A stretch of DNA of 64,000 nucleotides from Roseovarius confluentis (GCF_002917925.1 NZ_PPFE01000004.1:186001-250000); one strand, 5' to 3'; counted from the stretch's first letter, positions 1-8,415 are shown. The notes: generated by a model not told the origin, from the sequence alone. Numbers and translations are program-made.

Positions 1-148
1 AGCCCAAGCGCAGCAGCCGCGATATCTTCTCATCAAGTTCGATATCGGGGTCGAGCGACAGCATGAATAGCTGCCTTAAGGCGGCGTCATGTCGGCCTAG
101 GAAGTGTTTCCACTCCTCGGAAGCATAACGAAGGTCGTAATTGGACAT
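1..148 (-). CDS. Partial hypothetical protein (N-terminal 49 residues)
   Basis: An open frame starts with ATG at 148 and runs off the left edge without a stop. The peptide begins MSNYDLRYASEEW and is rich in charged helical residues. A GGGG block about 5-10 bases upstream could act as ribosome binding site. I do not recognise the family and the rest of the gene lies outside the window. Balanced composition makes it more likely real than the overlapping longer antisense frame at 87-371. Confidence 0.45.
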   Translation of the reverse strand, partial: MSNYDLRYASEEWKHFLGRHDAALRQLFMLSLDPDIELDEKISRLLRLG

Positions 149-479
149 GGGCACCCCGGTAAACTTGATATCTCGACTGGCGCAAATTTATAGAAGGATT
201 TTCGAAGAACTCAATTCTAAGCATTTCCGGGGAATAGGACTTTACCCAGACCGAGGAACCCTCGAAACGGTTCAGGGACAAAAGCAGAAGCCTTGTGCCG
301 ATCAGTACTGTTTTCTTCAGCATGAAATGATTGGCTTTCGGTCCTCTGCTCACTGCAATCCAAAATTGCATGAACTAACTTGAAGTGGCACGAAAGTGTG
401 CATATGAGCGAGAATCAGTCCTTGCAGCCACACCAAAGATTCACTTCCCGAGCAGAGAAAACATAGTAACTTCGCCGAG
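149..479. other. Intergenic stretch, no supported gene
   Basis: About 330 bases between the leftward partial gene and the rightward NTF2-like gene. Frames of 80-94 codons exist on both strands here, but they overlap each other and neither has a convincing start site or recognisable motif. It probably holds divergent promoters for the two flanking genes; I see no clear -35/-10 pair. Confidence 0.4.
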
Positions 480-848
480 ATGAAACCGACTTTAGAAGAT
501 CAACGAACACTCGCATCGTTAGAGAAATCGCTTTGGGATAAAGACCTGCATTTCGAAAGTGATGACGTGAATTACACGCTTACTGCAAAGTTCGTCGAAG
601 ATGATCGCTCGGGACAGCGCCACGAAAGAACGAGCGAATTTGTAGCGGAGAAGCGCGCTCAACTCACTGAAGTGAAGTTGCCCCTATCGGATTACTCCGT
701 CGAACTGGTTGCAGAAGATATGGCCATGGTCACGTACATGTGCGAAGTGCGGTTCGATGGCACCCTGGAGATACTTCACTGCGTTTCGCTTTGGGCAAAG
801 ATTGGTAGTCTTTGGCAATTGCAGCTTCATCAAACGACCCCTCGCTGA
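480..848 (+). CDS. NTF2-like / DUF4440-type small protein
   Basis: A 122-residue protein with the ending typical of NTF2-like (SnoaL/DUF4440) cone-shaped proteins: alternating strands, then a tryptophan-containing segment (LWAKIGSLWQLQLHQ) close to the C-terminus. There is no signal peptide or membrane segment, so it should be cytoplasmic. Such proteins bind small ligands or act as isomerases; the substrate cannot be read from sequence. It stands alone, facing a ParB-like remnant on the other strand. The start has only a weak ribosome binding site (GAG). The family call is moderate. Confidence 0.6.
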   Translation: MKPTLEDQRTLASLEKSLWDKDLHFESDDVNYTLTAKFVEDDRSGQRHERTSEFVAEKRAQLTEVKLPLSDYSVELVAEDMAMVTYMCEVRFDGTLEILHCVSLWAKIGSLWQLQLHQTTPR

Positions 849-1051
849 GGGTAATACTCGACCGCCGCTGCGCATAGCCGGTCGGCGCGAGACACAGCGC
901 GGTTGACCGTGGACTTGTTAACTCCTGTTTTTTCCGAGGTTTCAGAGGCAAACCTTTTGGGCTGGCCGGGGCCGGTAATACTGGTGCAAGTTGCACCAGT
1001 ATTCTTACGCGCCTCCCAAAGTTCTTTTCTCTTGGCGAGGTGTTCAGGCAT
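833..1051 (-). pseudogene. Remnant of a ParB-like nuclease/partition-family protein
   Basis: The leftward frame from the methionine at 1051 gives a 72-residue segment with the pattern seen in the middle of plasmid/phage ParB-N proteins: EHLAKRKELWEA, then GPGQPKRFASETSEKTGVNK and TVNRAVSRADRL, where a helix-turn-helix is expected. The N-terminal catalytic/partition domain expected upstream is absent; the extension to 1225 does not look like protein. The C-terminal part also stops early. I therefore call it a decayed fragment, probably left by a plasmid or phage. An independent small gene is less likely. Confidence 0.5.
977..1003. repeat. Perfect 13-bp inverted repeat, 1-bp spacer
   Basis: AATACTGGTGCAA at 977-989 is repeated in reverse complement at 991-1003 around a single G. 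It lies inside the ParB-like remnant, so it may be chance codon structure (the peptide there reads NTGATCTSIT) or a protein-binding site. No U-run follows, so it does not look like a terminator. Confidence 0.6.
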
Positions 1052-1131
1052 CTGCGTCGGAGTCGGGGCTGCTACAGGGTTTGGTCGCTTTAGTATCGAA
1101 GAGTATACGCCGTTGTTTTCGTTGGATCGGC

Positions 1132-1269
1132 TCAGTTTGCCAGTAGCAGAATACTCAAGACCCCAATAACGAGGATCGCATAGCAGCGACGTTTGCGCAC
1201 TCTTACAGCTCTTTCGGGAACACAATTCTCTTTGATGTCGAATTTCTCTGCTGCTTCAGTCTTGCTCAT
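1132..1269 (-). CDS. Small single-pass membrane protein candidate (45 aa)
   Basis: A short frame starts at ATG 1269 (a second ATG lies just upstream at 1272), with AGGA immediately before. It encodes a charged N-terminus, a basic patch (RVRKRRC) and a C-terminal hydrophobic segment (YAILVIGVLSILLLAN) that ends at the stop. This is the layout of a tail-anchored or single-pass small membrane protein with its basic side in the cytoplasm. No family is recognised. It lies upstream of the ParB-like remnant on the same strand in another frame. Confidence 0.4.
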   Translation of the reverse strand: MSKTEAAEKFDIKENCVPERAVRVRKRRCYAILVIGVLSILLLAN

Positions 1270-1646
1270 CATTCCTGATCACCTGGGGACTCGCCACAAG
1301 GCTGCCTGTCTTCTTTTTGATTGAACGCTTTCGTTCTGCGCTACGGAAAACGCTGCGCCATATCAAAAGTGAAATGCACCTTCTGGCGGTCGAGAACGAG
1401 ACTCAATGAAGCCAACAAAGTGACAATCGCGACTAAGTGAGAAACACTCCGTTTTCAGGATCAGTCTTTTGTTGATAGAGTCGGCATTGCCAGAGGCAAC
1501 GCCCTAAGGGTTCTACCCAGAAAATTGCTGCGGCCTAAGCCAAAGTTGGGTGCGCGGGGGAATGGAATTTCGGGGTATCTGTTTCAATGGCATCTTTCAT
1601 TTGGCGTCGAATTCGTCGGATTATTCGCTCAGACGCGACAATGTAG
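1270..1646. other. Non-coding stretch downstream of the RidA gene
   Basis: About 375 bases with no frame that looks like protein on either strand; the plus-strand frame starting at 1525 is antisense to the RidA gene. It could hold the promoter of the small membrane protein and the 3' end of the RidA transcript. No hairpin with a U-run was seen. Confidence 0.4.
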
Positions 1647-2048
1647 TCATGACGCTGCCGTGTCGCCTGAAACTACCGCATCAACTTCAATCTCAACTAA
1701 CCATTCCGGGTTTACAAACCGGGTGACAGCCATAATCGTATCCACTGGCCGGGCTTCGAGGCAGTATCTCTTTCGCGCCTCAATGGCGTCTTTCCAATTC
1801 TCTATATCTGTCAGAATAACTCTTGTCCGCACGATATCGTGGATACCGGAGCCAGCCTGTTCGAGAGCGGCTTTGATGATCTCGAAGCATTGGGTAGTTT
1901 GCGCAAACACGTCTCCGACGCCTACGGTTTTACCTTCCGCATCGACTGGAGCAGTTCCACCTACCGAAATGTATGGACCTACGCGAACTGCGCGACTGAA
2001 CCCGACGATTTCCTCCATAGGGTTTCCATTCGAGACAAGCTGCCGCAT
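1647..2048 (-). CDS. RidA/YjgF-family protein (Rid deaminase superfamily)
   Basis: A 133-residue protein of the usual length for the Rid (YjgF/YER057c/UK114) family, which as trimers hydrolyse reactive imine/enamine intermediates from PLP enzymes. Visible features are the conserved N-terminal strand (YISVGGTAPVD), the central AQTTQCFEII helix, RVILTDIENW, and a C-terminal VEIEVDAVV strand. The Arg-Pro of EARPVD lies near the position of the catalytic arginine. The start at 2048 is chosen because GGAGG lies about 9 bases upstream and the family begins there; the frame is open further upstream. No PLP enzyme is adjacent, so the substrate is unknown. Confidence 0.8.
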   Translation of the reverse strand: MRQLVSNGNPMEEIVGFSRAVRVGPYISVGGTAPVDAEGKTVGVGDVFAQTTQCFEIIKAALEQAGSGIHDIVRTRVILTDIENWKDAIEARKRYCLEARPVDTIMAVTRFVNPEWLVEIEVDAVVSGDTAAS

Positions 2049-2315
2049 GTGAGTGACCTCCACTATGGATCGGATTTCAACACATGATAAACCAGCTTCT
2101 TCGATGCACAATGCGGACGTTCGTGCGCAGTGCAACATTCGGCAAATTGAGCTCGGAGCAGACCTTCCACATGTTAAGGCCGAAAGAAACCGGGTCGTCA
2201 TAATATTGCCGGATTTCCATTCTAACGACGCCAGGGTGTGGCTGTAGTCGGGATATATTCAAATCAGGAAAGCCGACTGGCCCAGCTCAAGTAATTTGTG
2301 GTTGGGGGGACAGAT

Positions 2316-3416
2316 ATGCCTTACGTCGAGATCAGAAGCCAGAGCGGCTCGCAGCAACAAAAATTACACGCACCTCGTCTTGCCAACTCAGTTCTTGGAT
2401 TTGTCGTCATATGCGGGTTCCTGGGCATGTTGGCAATCTGGTGGCCGATCCATCAGCATGCTCGGAATTTCGAAGCTCAAGTGGAAGCCACCAATGCTAC
2501 TCGAGGAGCGAAGGCGATTAGACTCGCCGTGTCCCGCGCGTTGGAGCGTGAATGGGAAAGTCTTAGGGCGGTCGCTGGGCAGATTGCGTCAAAGGATTAC
2601 GACGAGGTACGCGCCTTTACGGATGCGGTTCTTGTAGCCGGTGGTCGTGTAAGCTGGGCTGGTCTCGCGGATCTTTCGGGAACAATTCGAGTTGGATCAA
2701 ATGGACTGAGAGAGGGGACTTCAGTATCAGGCACCGACTGGTACAGGCGAGGACTCCGAGGGCCATTCTTCGGTGCAATGACGTCCTCGGCCACCGAGCA
2801 GTCGCATGACCGTAAGGAAGTGTTGAACATATCGGTGCCGGTTAAATCGCCAGATGGAAGTGTTAAAGGCGTATATGTCTATAGCCTTAAAGCCAGCTGG
2901 CTTAGGCAGTATGTGGAAGCGGCTGCAGATGATCTCGAACTCGTCACGTACGTTGTCGATGCACGCGGACGCTCTGTTTTCGACCAGGATCAAGAGAATC
3001 AGCCCAATCTCACGCCTGTCGACCTCAGCTCTCTTTCGCTAAACATCGGCTCTGCACAAATCATCGAAGACAAAAATGGTGAGCGAAACATTTATGCTGT
3101 CGCACCAGAATTAACTATCGGCAATGCTCCACCGACTGGTTTGTCCGTCGTGGTACGCATCCCGCCGTCAAACTTCGGTGAAGATGCATCGCAACTATCT
3201 TCTGCGATGTGGATGAGCTTATTCAGCCTCGTGGGCATCCTCGCGATATTTTCTATGTTCTTTACCCGTCATTTCGTGCGTCCTTTGGAAAGATTGACCG
3301 ATATCGCAACAGAGATTGCTGACGGCAAAGAGCCGTACCCGGAGGAATACGATTCAAGTCGCGAAAGTGAAAAGCTCTCGGAAGCTCTCAGTCGTATTCA
3401 AAGCCGGTATTACTAG
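2316..3416 (+). CDS. Cache-HAMP membrane sensor protein without output domain
   Basis: A 366-residue protein. The ATG at 2316 is preferred over GTG 2298 because GGGGGGA lies 5-11 bases before it. There is one membrane segment at about residues 22-45, a periplasmic region of roughly 240 residues with double-cache character (DWYRRGL, then KEVLNISVPVKSPDGSVKGV as in dCACHE_1 domains), a second membrane segment near 300-320, and a HAMP-like linker (FVRPLERLTDIATEIADGK). It ends about 35 residues after the HAMP start. No methyl-accepting, GGDEF or kinase domain follows, and no continuation is seen in other frames downstream. It may be a truncated chemoreceptor or cyclase, or a stand-alone sensor acting through a partner. 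Confidence 0.65.
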   Translation: MPYVEIRSQSGSQQQKLHAPRLANSVLGFVVICGFLGMLAIWWPIHQHARNFEAQVEATNATRGAKAIRLAVSRALEREWESLRAVAGQIASKDYDEVRAFTDAVLVAGGRVSWAGLADLSGTIRVGSNGLREGTSVSGTDWYRRGLRGPFFGAMTSSATEQSHDRKEVLNISVPVKSPDGSVKGVYVYSLKASWLRQYVEAAADDLELVTYVVDARGRSVFDQDQENQPNLTPVDLSSLSLNIGSAQIIEDKNGERNIYAVAPELTIGNAPPTGLSVVVRIPPSNFGEDASQLSSAMWMSLFSLVGILAIFSMFFTRHFVRPLERLTDIATEIADGKEPYPEEYDSSRESEKLSEALSRIQSRYY

Positions 3417-3577
3417 CTTCTCGGCACTACAGGAAAGTTGGCAAACGATCCGCGCTCACACAGGACATTTTCTACAAAGTCCATGAGGGTTCGCCGCACG
3501 GCGAAAGCTAAGCCGAGCTGGCGTTTTGCCGCCTGGTCGACCTAAACTTGTCTGTCATTAAAATCGGTGGCAAATCA

Positions 3578-3718
3578 TCAATAGCCAAGTTCTTTGGCGA
3601 AGAGGCAAGCTATCTCAGCACGCGTGAGTGGTGTCGGTGACTGTCTCACGTTCCGTTCGTCGGTTCCGTCTCGTTTTGCAAGAGCAGCAATAATCGCAAG
3701 CATGTCTTTCCCCGTCAT
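3578..3718 (-). CDS. Small hypothetical protein (46 aa)
   Basis: A short frame beginning MTGKDMLAII and ending FAKELGY, with a GAGGATCGGGGG block about 7-17 bases before the ATG. The sequence looks like two amphipathic helices and has balanced composition. It may be intact or a leftover C-terminus of a larger gene. No family is recognised. It fills the gap between the cache sensor and the next leftward hypothetical gene. Confidence 0.35.
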   Translation of the reverse strand: MTGKDMLAIIAALAKRDGTDERNVRQSPTPLTRAEIACLFAKELGY

Positions 3719-3849
3719 TTCGACGCCCCCGATCCTCACTCACGGATCGACCGGCGGAAAGTTTCACGAAAAGTCAGAAGCCTATCTGATTATCGCTAGC
3801 TGTTACCAGTGACCCGCTCCAATAAGCCTTCGCCGCTCAGCCACCCATT

Positions 3850-4161
3850 TCAGCGCCACCCTTCGGGAACCGGCGAAACTTCAACCAGAGCGCCCAGGCC
3901 GTCGCCGAGGGGCATTTCGCATAGCGGCAGACCTAGCTTGCCCTCATATTCGTGAAGCCTGAGAAGCACCGCCACTTCCATGAGGAAACGCTCGCGAATG
4001 TAGGGGCCGCCACGCGCCCGCATGGCCTTCAGTTGGTCATAGAAATGGGCGTACTCGTCCAGTCGCGTAATTTCGGGAACGTCCTGACACTCGCGGACCA
4101 GCCGTTCTACGATTGCCTCCGCGCTTGCATCGAGTTCATCGCCAACATATTTTTCATGCAT
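3850..4161 (-). CDS. Hypothetical protein (103 aa)
   Basis: A leftward frame with good codon quality. The ATG at 4161 (MHEKYVGD) is chosen because AGGG lies about 10 bases upstream; the frame also allows a start at 4191. It is a soluble, acidic, mostly helical protein with a long helix containing RERFLMEVAVLLRLHEYEGK. No motif is recognised. It is divergent from the small membrane protein that starts at 4209, and lies just outside the phage-like element. Confidence 0.55.
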   Translation of the reverse strand: MHEKYVGDELDASAEAIVERLVRECQDVPEITRLDEYAHFYDQLKAMRARGGPYIRERFLMEVAVLLRLHEYEGKLGLPLCEMPLGDGLGALVEVSPVPEGWR

Positions 4162-4208
4162 GATCGAAGCCCTTTGGAATACCGTGTTCACCGCTACTCA
4201 CATTGCCC

Positions 4209-4451
4209 ATGAATGATTTCCTGATAACCATTGCTGCGGTGCTGGCCGGAAACGCCTTGACTGCCTGCTTTGTCTTCGGTGCGCTGACTATGGTGAAGGA
4301 GGCCCGGCAAGGAGTAAGCGAAACCAACCATAGCCTCTGGATATATCCGGCTATGGTGGTCCCGCTTCTCTTCTTCGCCTTGGGGGCCTACCTAATTGAC
4401 CTCGGCCCTGGCACCCCCGCGCAGCAAAGCTTCAGCCAATCGGCGCATTGA
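4209..4451 (+). CDS. Small two-pass membrane protein
   Basis: An 80-residue protein with two hydrophobic segments (about residues 5-27 and 45-65) joined by a charged loop containing MVKEARQGVSETN. The ATG at 4209 is taken as the start although no strong ribosome binding site precedes it. Its 3' end overlaps the convergent end of the phage-like ejection gene by 60 bases, so the element boundary may run through or next to this gene and its C-terminus may have been altered by the insertion. Function unknown. Confidence 0.5.
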   Translation: MNDFLITIAAVLAGNALTACFVFGALTMVKEARQGVSETNHSLWIYPAMVVPLLFFALGAYLIDLGPGTPAQQSFSQSAH

Positions 4452-6365
4452 CTGGCTAACACGGTCTTCGCGTAGAGCCTTTGCCAGTTGCTGCTTAGGG
4501 TTCCTGGACATGAGTATCTTGGCAATGAGCATGCGCGTCTCATCAGTTTGCCCCCTGGCGACCGGACCCAGAGCGCTTGCAACCCGTGAAATGGCACTGC
4601 CGGGCTGGAAGTTCGCCATATCCCGCGCTGCTGCTGCAACGCCTGATGTTGCGTCCGTCATGCCTTCGATGTCTTGAAGGTTGTCTGCGGTCTTTGACCC
4701 TTGCAGCGCCCGGTTCTGCGTCTCAAACATGGTGTTTTCACGATCCATGCGATTTCGGAACAGCGCCGGGTCATTCGCCATTGCCTGCGATTCCGCCCGG
4801 CGCTTGGTGCTGGCCATTTCCCGCGCCGGGTTGGGCAGGACCGCCTTGTTGCGCTCAATCTCACTTGCAATCTGATCGCCGTACCCAATCCGTGCCGCAC
4901 GCTGTTGTTGCTCGGGCATGGCCTTATATGCCGGAACGGTGTCACCTGCGCGGCCACGTTTCGCCATATCCGAACCAGCCTCAAAAGCATCAATCACACC
5001 AGATCCGGCACGGTAGTTCTGCTGTGCGAAGCGAAACAGGTCTGAGCTCTCAGAAAGCGAGGCTTCCAGGCTGTCACGAATGGGCTTTAGGGCTTCCCCA
5101 AGCGCCCCATCCCCGGCCTTGTATGCCTTGTCCACTTCGTCACGCACCTGCCGATATATGCCAAGGACACTGTTATAGTCCGAAAGAGTCGTGGGATTAC
5201 CGTCCGGGTCAACACCTGCCAGACGCTTACGCAACTTTTCATACTCCCGAACAATCTTGGTAGGCTTGATGCCGCTGTTGGTCATCTGGCCTATGGTGGC
5301 GTCAAGTTGGCTAATCGTAGGGCGTACATCGACCGGGCTGGCGTCCTGTGCGGCTTGGTCATACATCGCATCCGCGACTTTCTTGCGGTTGGCCCGTACA
5401 TCGCCCTCCCAAGTAGCGCGGGTTTTACCATCAGTCCCGAATGCTTCGTCAATAAAGCCAACTGTCCGGTCCTTGGCGTCGGCTTGACGGGTCATCAAAT
5501 ATTCGCGGATTTCATCGGCGGCATCACCGCCCGAACGCGCCAGACCCGACGCCTGCCGTTGACCCGCAATGCCCATTGCGTCCATGAGCGTGTATTCCGG
5601 CTGTCCTTCACGGGCCGCAAGCAGCACATCATCCGAAAGCTGGCTCGGGACCTTCTTGGATTTTCTGACACCGCTCATCACGGCACGATTGGCCTTACCC
5701 TGGTTGGCGCGCTTCAGAAGGGCGTCGACAATACCAGTCATGGGGTCAACAACCGCATTCTTGATGGCCGCGCCACCAGCAACCGCCAGGGGCGCTGCGC
5801 CGCCAACAGCACCACCAATGCCTGCGCCACGGCCTGCCGACTTTGCAAGCCCTCCGAGACCTTGTGTTGAATCATTGTCCGAGCCACCGCCTGCGAGTGC
5901 ACCTTCGGTCGCACCTATCCCGATCCCTCGGAGTGCCGTGCCCCAGAGCGAGGAACCGCCAGCAAGTGGAGCAGAGGCCACGCTTGACCCGGCTGCACCC
6001 AGGAATTCACCCGCGTTATACACATTGGGGTTTGACTCCTCCGCCTGCGCGTTCTTCATGCGCTGCCGATTGGTGGCTCCTTTGACCCTATCACTGAAGG
6101 AATCCGAGTAGTCGAACCAGTTGCGGGATCCGTCAGGGTTTCTGGTGATACCGAACACACCTGCATCGACACCGCCGATTTCATCAGCGGTCCAGAAGGA
6201 AGCTCCTTGTCCCATCCCTCGGCCCAAAGAGCGCGCTTTGCCGCTGAAGTCCTCAACGGCTGCGCTGTTGGTGGAAGATCCGCCCTGTGGTTCCTCAGGG
6301 AAACCCATGCCGTCAGCCTGCTGTTGAGCAAGCCTGAGGCGCATACGGAGTTCATCTTCGGTCAT
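4392..6365 (-). CDS. Phage internal virion / DNA-ejection-like protein
   Basis: A 657-residue protein with an acidic Gln-rich N-terminus, a glycine/alanine-rich amphipathic region at about residues 120-215 (GAAGSSVAS, GIGIGATEGALAGG, GIGGAVGGAAPLAVAGGA) that could insert in membranes, and a long helical C-terminal half. This is the architecture of internal virion or ejection proteins of short-tailed phages, and it directly follows a hydrolase-bearing virion protein, as ejection genes often do. The start overlaps the stop of the upstream gene by one base (TAATG). The call rests on architecture and position; I cannot name a homologue. Confidence 0.5.
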   Translation of the reverse strand: MTEDELRMRLRLAQQQADGMGFPEEPQGGSSTNSAAVEDFSGKARSLGRGMGQGASFWTADEIGGVDAGVFGITRNPDGSRNWFDYSDSFSDRVKGATNRQRMKNAQAEESNPNVYNAGEFLGAAGSSVASAPLAGGSSLWGTALRGIGIGATEGALAGGGSDNDSTQGLGGLAKSAGRGAGIGGAVGGAAPLAVAGGAAIKNAVVDPMTGIVDALLKRANQGKANRAVMSGVRKSKKVPSQLSDDVLLAAREGQPEYTLMDAMGIAGQRQASGLARSGGDAADEIREYLMTRQADAKDRTVGFIDEAFGTDGKTRATWEGDVRANRKKVADAMYDQAAQDASPVDVRPTISQLDATIGQMTNSGIKPTKIVREYEKLRKRLAGVDPDGNPTTLSDYNSVLGIYRQVRDEVDKAYKAGDGALGEALKPIRDSLEASLSESSDLFRFAQQNYRAGSGVIDAFEAGSDMAKRGRAGDTVPAYKAMPEQQQRAARIGYGDQIASEIERNKAVLPNPAREMASTKRRAESQAMANDPALFRNRMDRENTMFETQNRALQGSKTADNLQDIEGMTDATSGVAAAARDMANFQPGSAISRVASALGPVARGQTDETRMLIAKILMSRNPKQQLAKALREDRVSQSMRRLAEALLRGGARAEVN

Positions 6366-8308
6366 TACTGCCCCCTTTGCGCTTTGCGCGCTTCATCAAG
6401 TTGTTGAAGTTGTTCAAAGGTCAGGGTGTCGAGGTCTATCTTTTTGAAGTCCTCAGAACTCAGCCCGATGTAAGGGTTGTCTGAGCTTACCTGGTCCTTG
6501 TTACCCTTTGGAGCCTCGAAGCCCTCAAGCGGGTTGGCACGGTTGCGCAGCTTGTCAAAGGCTTCAGCCCGCGTCAGCTTGCCCGCCCGTAGGTCTTGTA
6601 CGATTGCCGCGCCTTCCGCGTCGTATTGCGCAATGCCACGCATGGTCCGAATGATTGTTTCGTTGCCGCCCGGCTGGTTGATGATGCGCGGAAGCGATTG
6701 CTTGAACAGTGCAAGGTCCGCATCCGACATGGGGCCGGAGCCGGGTTGGCGCTGCTCGGGAACAAGCGAGTTGATAAGCGCCGTTGCAGCCTGAATGTCC
6801 TCCAGGCCCTCGGTTTTAATGCCCCACTCCCCGGCATATTGCTTGGCTAGAGCGCCAAACCCAGACGGACTTTCCGATAGAAGGCTTTCAAGTTGGTCAA
6901 TGCGACCGAGATTGCGCTGTGCCGCAAGGCCGCTCTCGGAAACCGCTGCAAGCGCCTGCGCATCGGTCTTGGCGAACTCCTCAGCAAACTTGCCGCCGCC
7001 GTTGTTCACAGTGACGTTCGTTCCACCGCCGCCGACTTGGTAAACCTTGCCGTCGGCACCGCGCTGGTAGGCACCGTCAGGCAAACCAAGCTGCTGCACC
7101 TCTTGCGGCGACAGCATGGAGAACTCCGGTTGAGCCTCGAAACCCTCGACCGGCACGTACCGTCCTTGTTGAGCATCCCACGTCGCATCAACGCCGTTAA
7201 TGTCCACCACGTCCGGCGCTTGTTGCCCCATACGCTCCATTTCCATTTGGTTCATCTGGAATTGCTGCTGCTCAAGAGGCGTCATCGGCTGGCTTTGCGC
7301 GAACTTGCGCTGAAGCAATGCCTCGGCAATGGCCTTCTGACCCGGCGGCATAAATTCGTCCGGTGCCGACAGCATTTGCGCCAACTGGACAATTGAGGGA
7401 TCTATGCCGCCCGCTTGTGCGGTCTGGACGCCGCCACGGGGCGAACTACCGCCCCCACCTGGGTTGCCGTCACCGAAGCCGAACACATGGTTCCCAATGC
7501 GCTTCCAGTTTCCGCCAGCCTGCATGCCCCACTTCGGGGTCGCTACAGACGGGTTGTAGTAGTGCGTTGCTCCGCCTGTAGGGTCGTCGTAGTGGCCCGC
7601 GAGAAGCATATCAGCCGCTTGCAGCGCGGTCTGGCTGGGCTGGATGCGGTTCATATCAAGCCCGCCCTCACCACCTGCATAGCCCGTTACGCTGTTCCAT
7701 GCCGAGAATTGGCCGGGCTTCATGATGACGCCTTGCAAACCATCGCCATACCCGCCTGCTTTGACGCGGTTGTTGATGACGGCACCTGCGGCGAGCATAC
7801 CATCCAAGCCCTCACCACCGGCTTCCGCTTCCAGCGTTTTTGCCAATAGGATGCGGTCCTGTGGGTTTCCGACTTCACGGCCTATATCATATGATACGCC
7901 GCCGACCGTCTCGGTCGGGTTTTGCCCCGACGCAAAAGCTTCGTCGGACTGCCCCATATCGAGGCCCATGCGTTCTTGCGTGGATTGGGGCTGTGCACTG
8001 AAGTTGCCTGCGGTCTGTCCGGTGGCACCGGAGCCGGTGTAAGAGCCGCTGTAACCGCCCTGTGCGCCACCTGGAGCGCCCATGAGCCCTTCCCACAGCC
8101 CGGAGTATTGCTCACGCAGTTTCTCGGCTGCCTCCGTGTTCTGGCGGTCTACTCCGCGCGCAACGAGGGCTTTTGCAATCGCGTGGACGCCTTCCCCTGC
8201 GTTGCGTGGGGTGCGCGTATTCTGTTTTTGCAACGCATCGACAATCTTCCGACGCTGCTGCAGTTGTTCGTAGGAGACTCCAGTCCCCGCTCCAAATGAG
8301 TAAAGCAT
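6365..8308 (-). CDS. Virion-type protein with SleB-like cell-wall hydrolase domain
   Basis: A 647-residue protein. The ATG at 8308 is chosen because GGAGGG sits 8 bases upstream and the start overlaps the preceding stop (TAATG). After a Gly/Ser/Gln-rich linker, residues about 150-265 match the cell-wall hydrolase (SleB, Hydrolase_2) pattern: AKTLEAEAGGEGLDGM with the likely catalytic Glu, then AAGAVINNRV, PGQFSAWN and GATHYYNP, ending near HVFGFG. The remaining 380 residues are low-complexity and helical. This suggests a structural protein that degrades peptidoglycan during DNA entry. It sits directly before the ejection-like gene. Confidence 0.7.
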   Translation of the reverse strand: MLYSFGAGTGVSYEQLQQRRKIVDALQKQNTRTPRNAGEGVHAIAKALVARGVDRQNTEAAEKLREQYSGLWEGLMGAPGGAQGGYSGSYTGSGATGQTAGNFSAQPQSTQERMGLDMGQSDEAFASGQNPTETVGGVSYDIGREVGNPQDRILLAKTLEAEAGGEGLDGMLAAGAVINNRVKAGGYGDGLQGVIMKPGQFSAWNSVTGYAGGEGGLDMNRIQPSQTALQAADMLLAGHYDDPTGGATHYYNPSVATPKWGMQAGGNWKRIGNHVFGFGDGNPGGGGSSPRGGVQTAQAGGIDPSIVQLAQMLSAPDEFMPPGQKAIAEALLQRKFAQSQPMTPLEQQQFQMNQMEMERMGQQAPDVVDINGVDATWDAQQGRYVPVEGFEAQPEFSMLSPQEVQQLGLPDGAYQRGADGKVYQVGGGGTNVTVNNGGGKFAEEFAKTDAQALAAVSESGLAAQRNLGRIDQLESLLSESPSGFGALAKQYAGEWGIKTEGLEDIQAATALINSLVPEQRQPGSGPMSDADLALFKQSLPRIINQPGGNETIIRTMRGIAQYDAEGAAIVQDLRAGKLTRAEAFDKLRNRANPLEGFEAPKGNKDQVSSDNPYIGLSSEDFKKIDLDTLTFEQLQQLDEARKAQRGQ

Positions 8309-8415
8309 TACATATGCCCTCCTGCTTTGCGGCATTGCTTGGCCGCTGTTGTTGCCACTTGTTCGGCCTGAGGGCTGTCTTGCCGTCCTGCCTGCCTCTG
8401 TCGTTCCAAAGTCAT
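8308..8415 (-). CDS. Translationally coupled micro-protein (35 aa)
   Basis: A very short gene fixed by its edges: its ATG overlaps the stop of the upstream gene (ATGA, 8412-8415) and its stop overlaps the ATG of the hydrolase gene (TAATG, 8306-8310). The peptide is basic and Gln-rich (MTLERQRQAGRQD... QCRKAGGHM) with no hydrophobic segment. It could be a DNA- or protein-binding peptide, or act mainly to carry ribosomes to the next start. The element's own GGAGGG site for the hydrolase gene lies inside it. Confidence 0.6.
   Translation of the reverse strand: MTLERQRQAGRQDSPQAEQVATTAAKQCRKAGGHM

Noticed and set aside
87..383. Opposing short frames at the left end of the window
   Set aside because: Neither has a start signal or family pattern; the partial frame at 1-148 on the minus strand is better supported.
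2077..2262. Short leftward frame just upstream of the RidA gene
   Set aside because: No ribosome binding site or motif and a start only at TTG; it does not continue into RidA.
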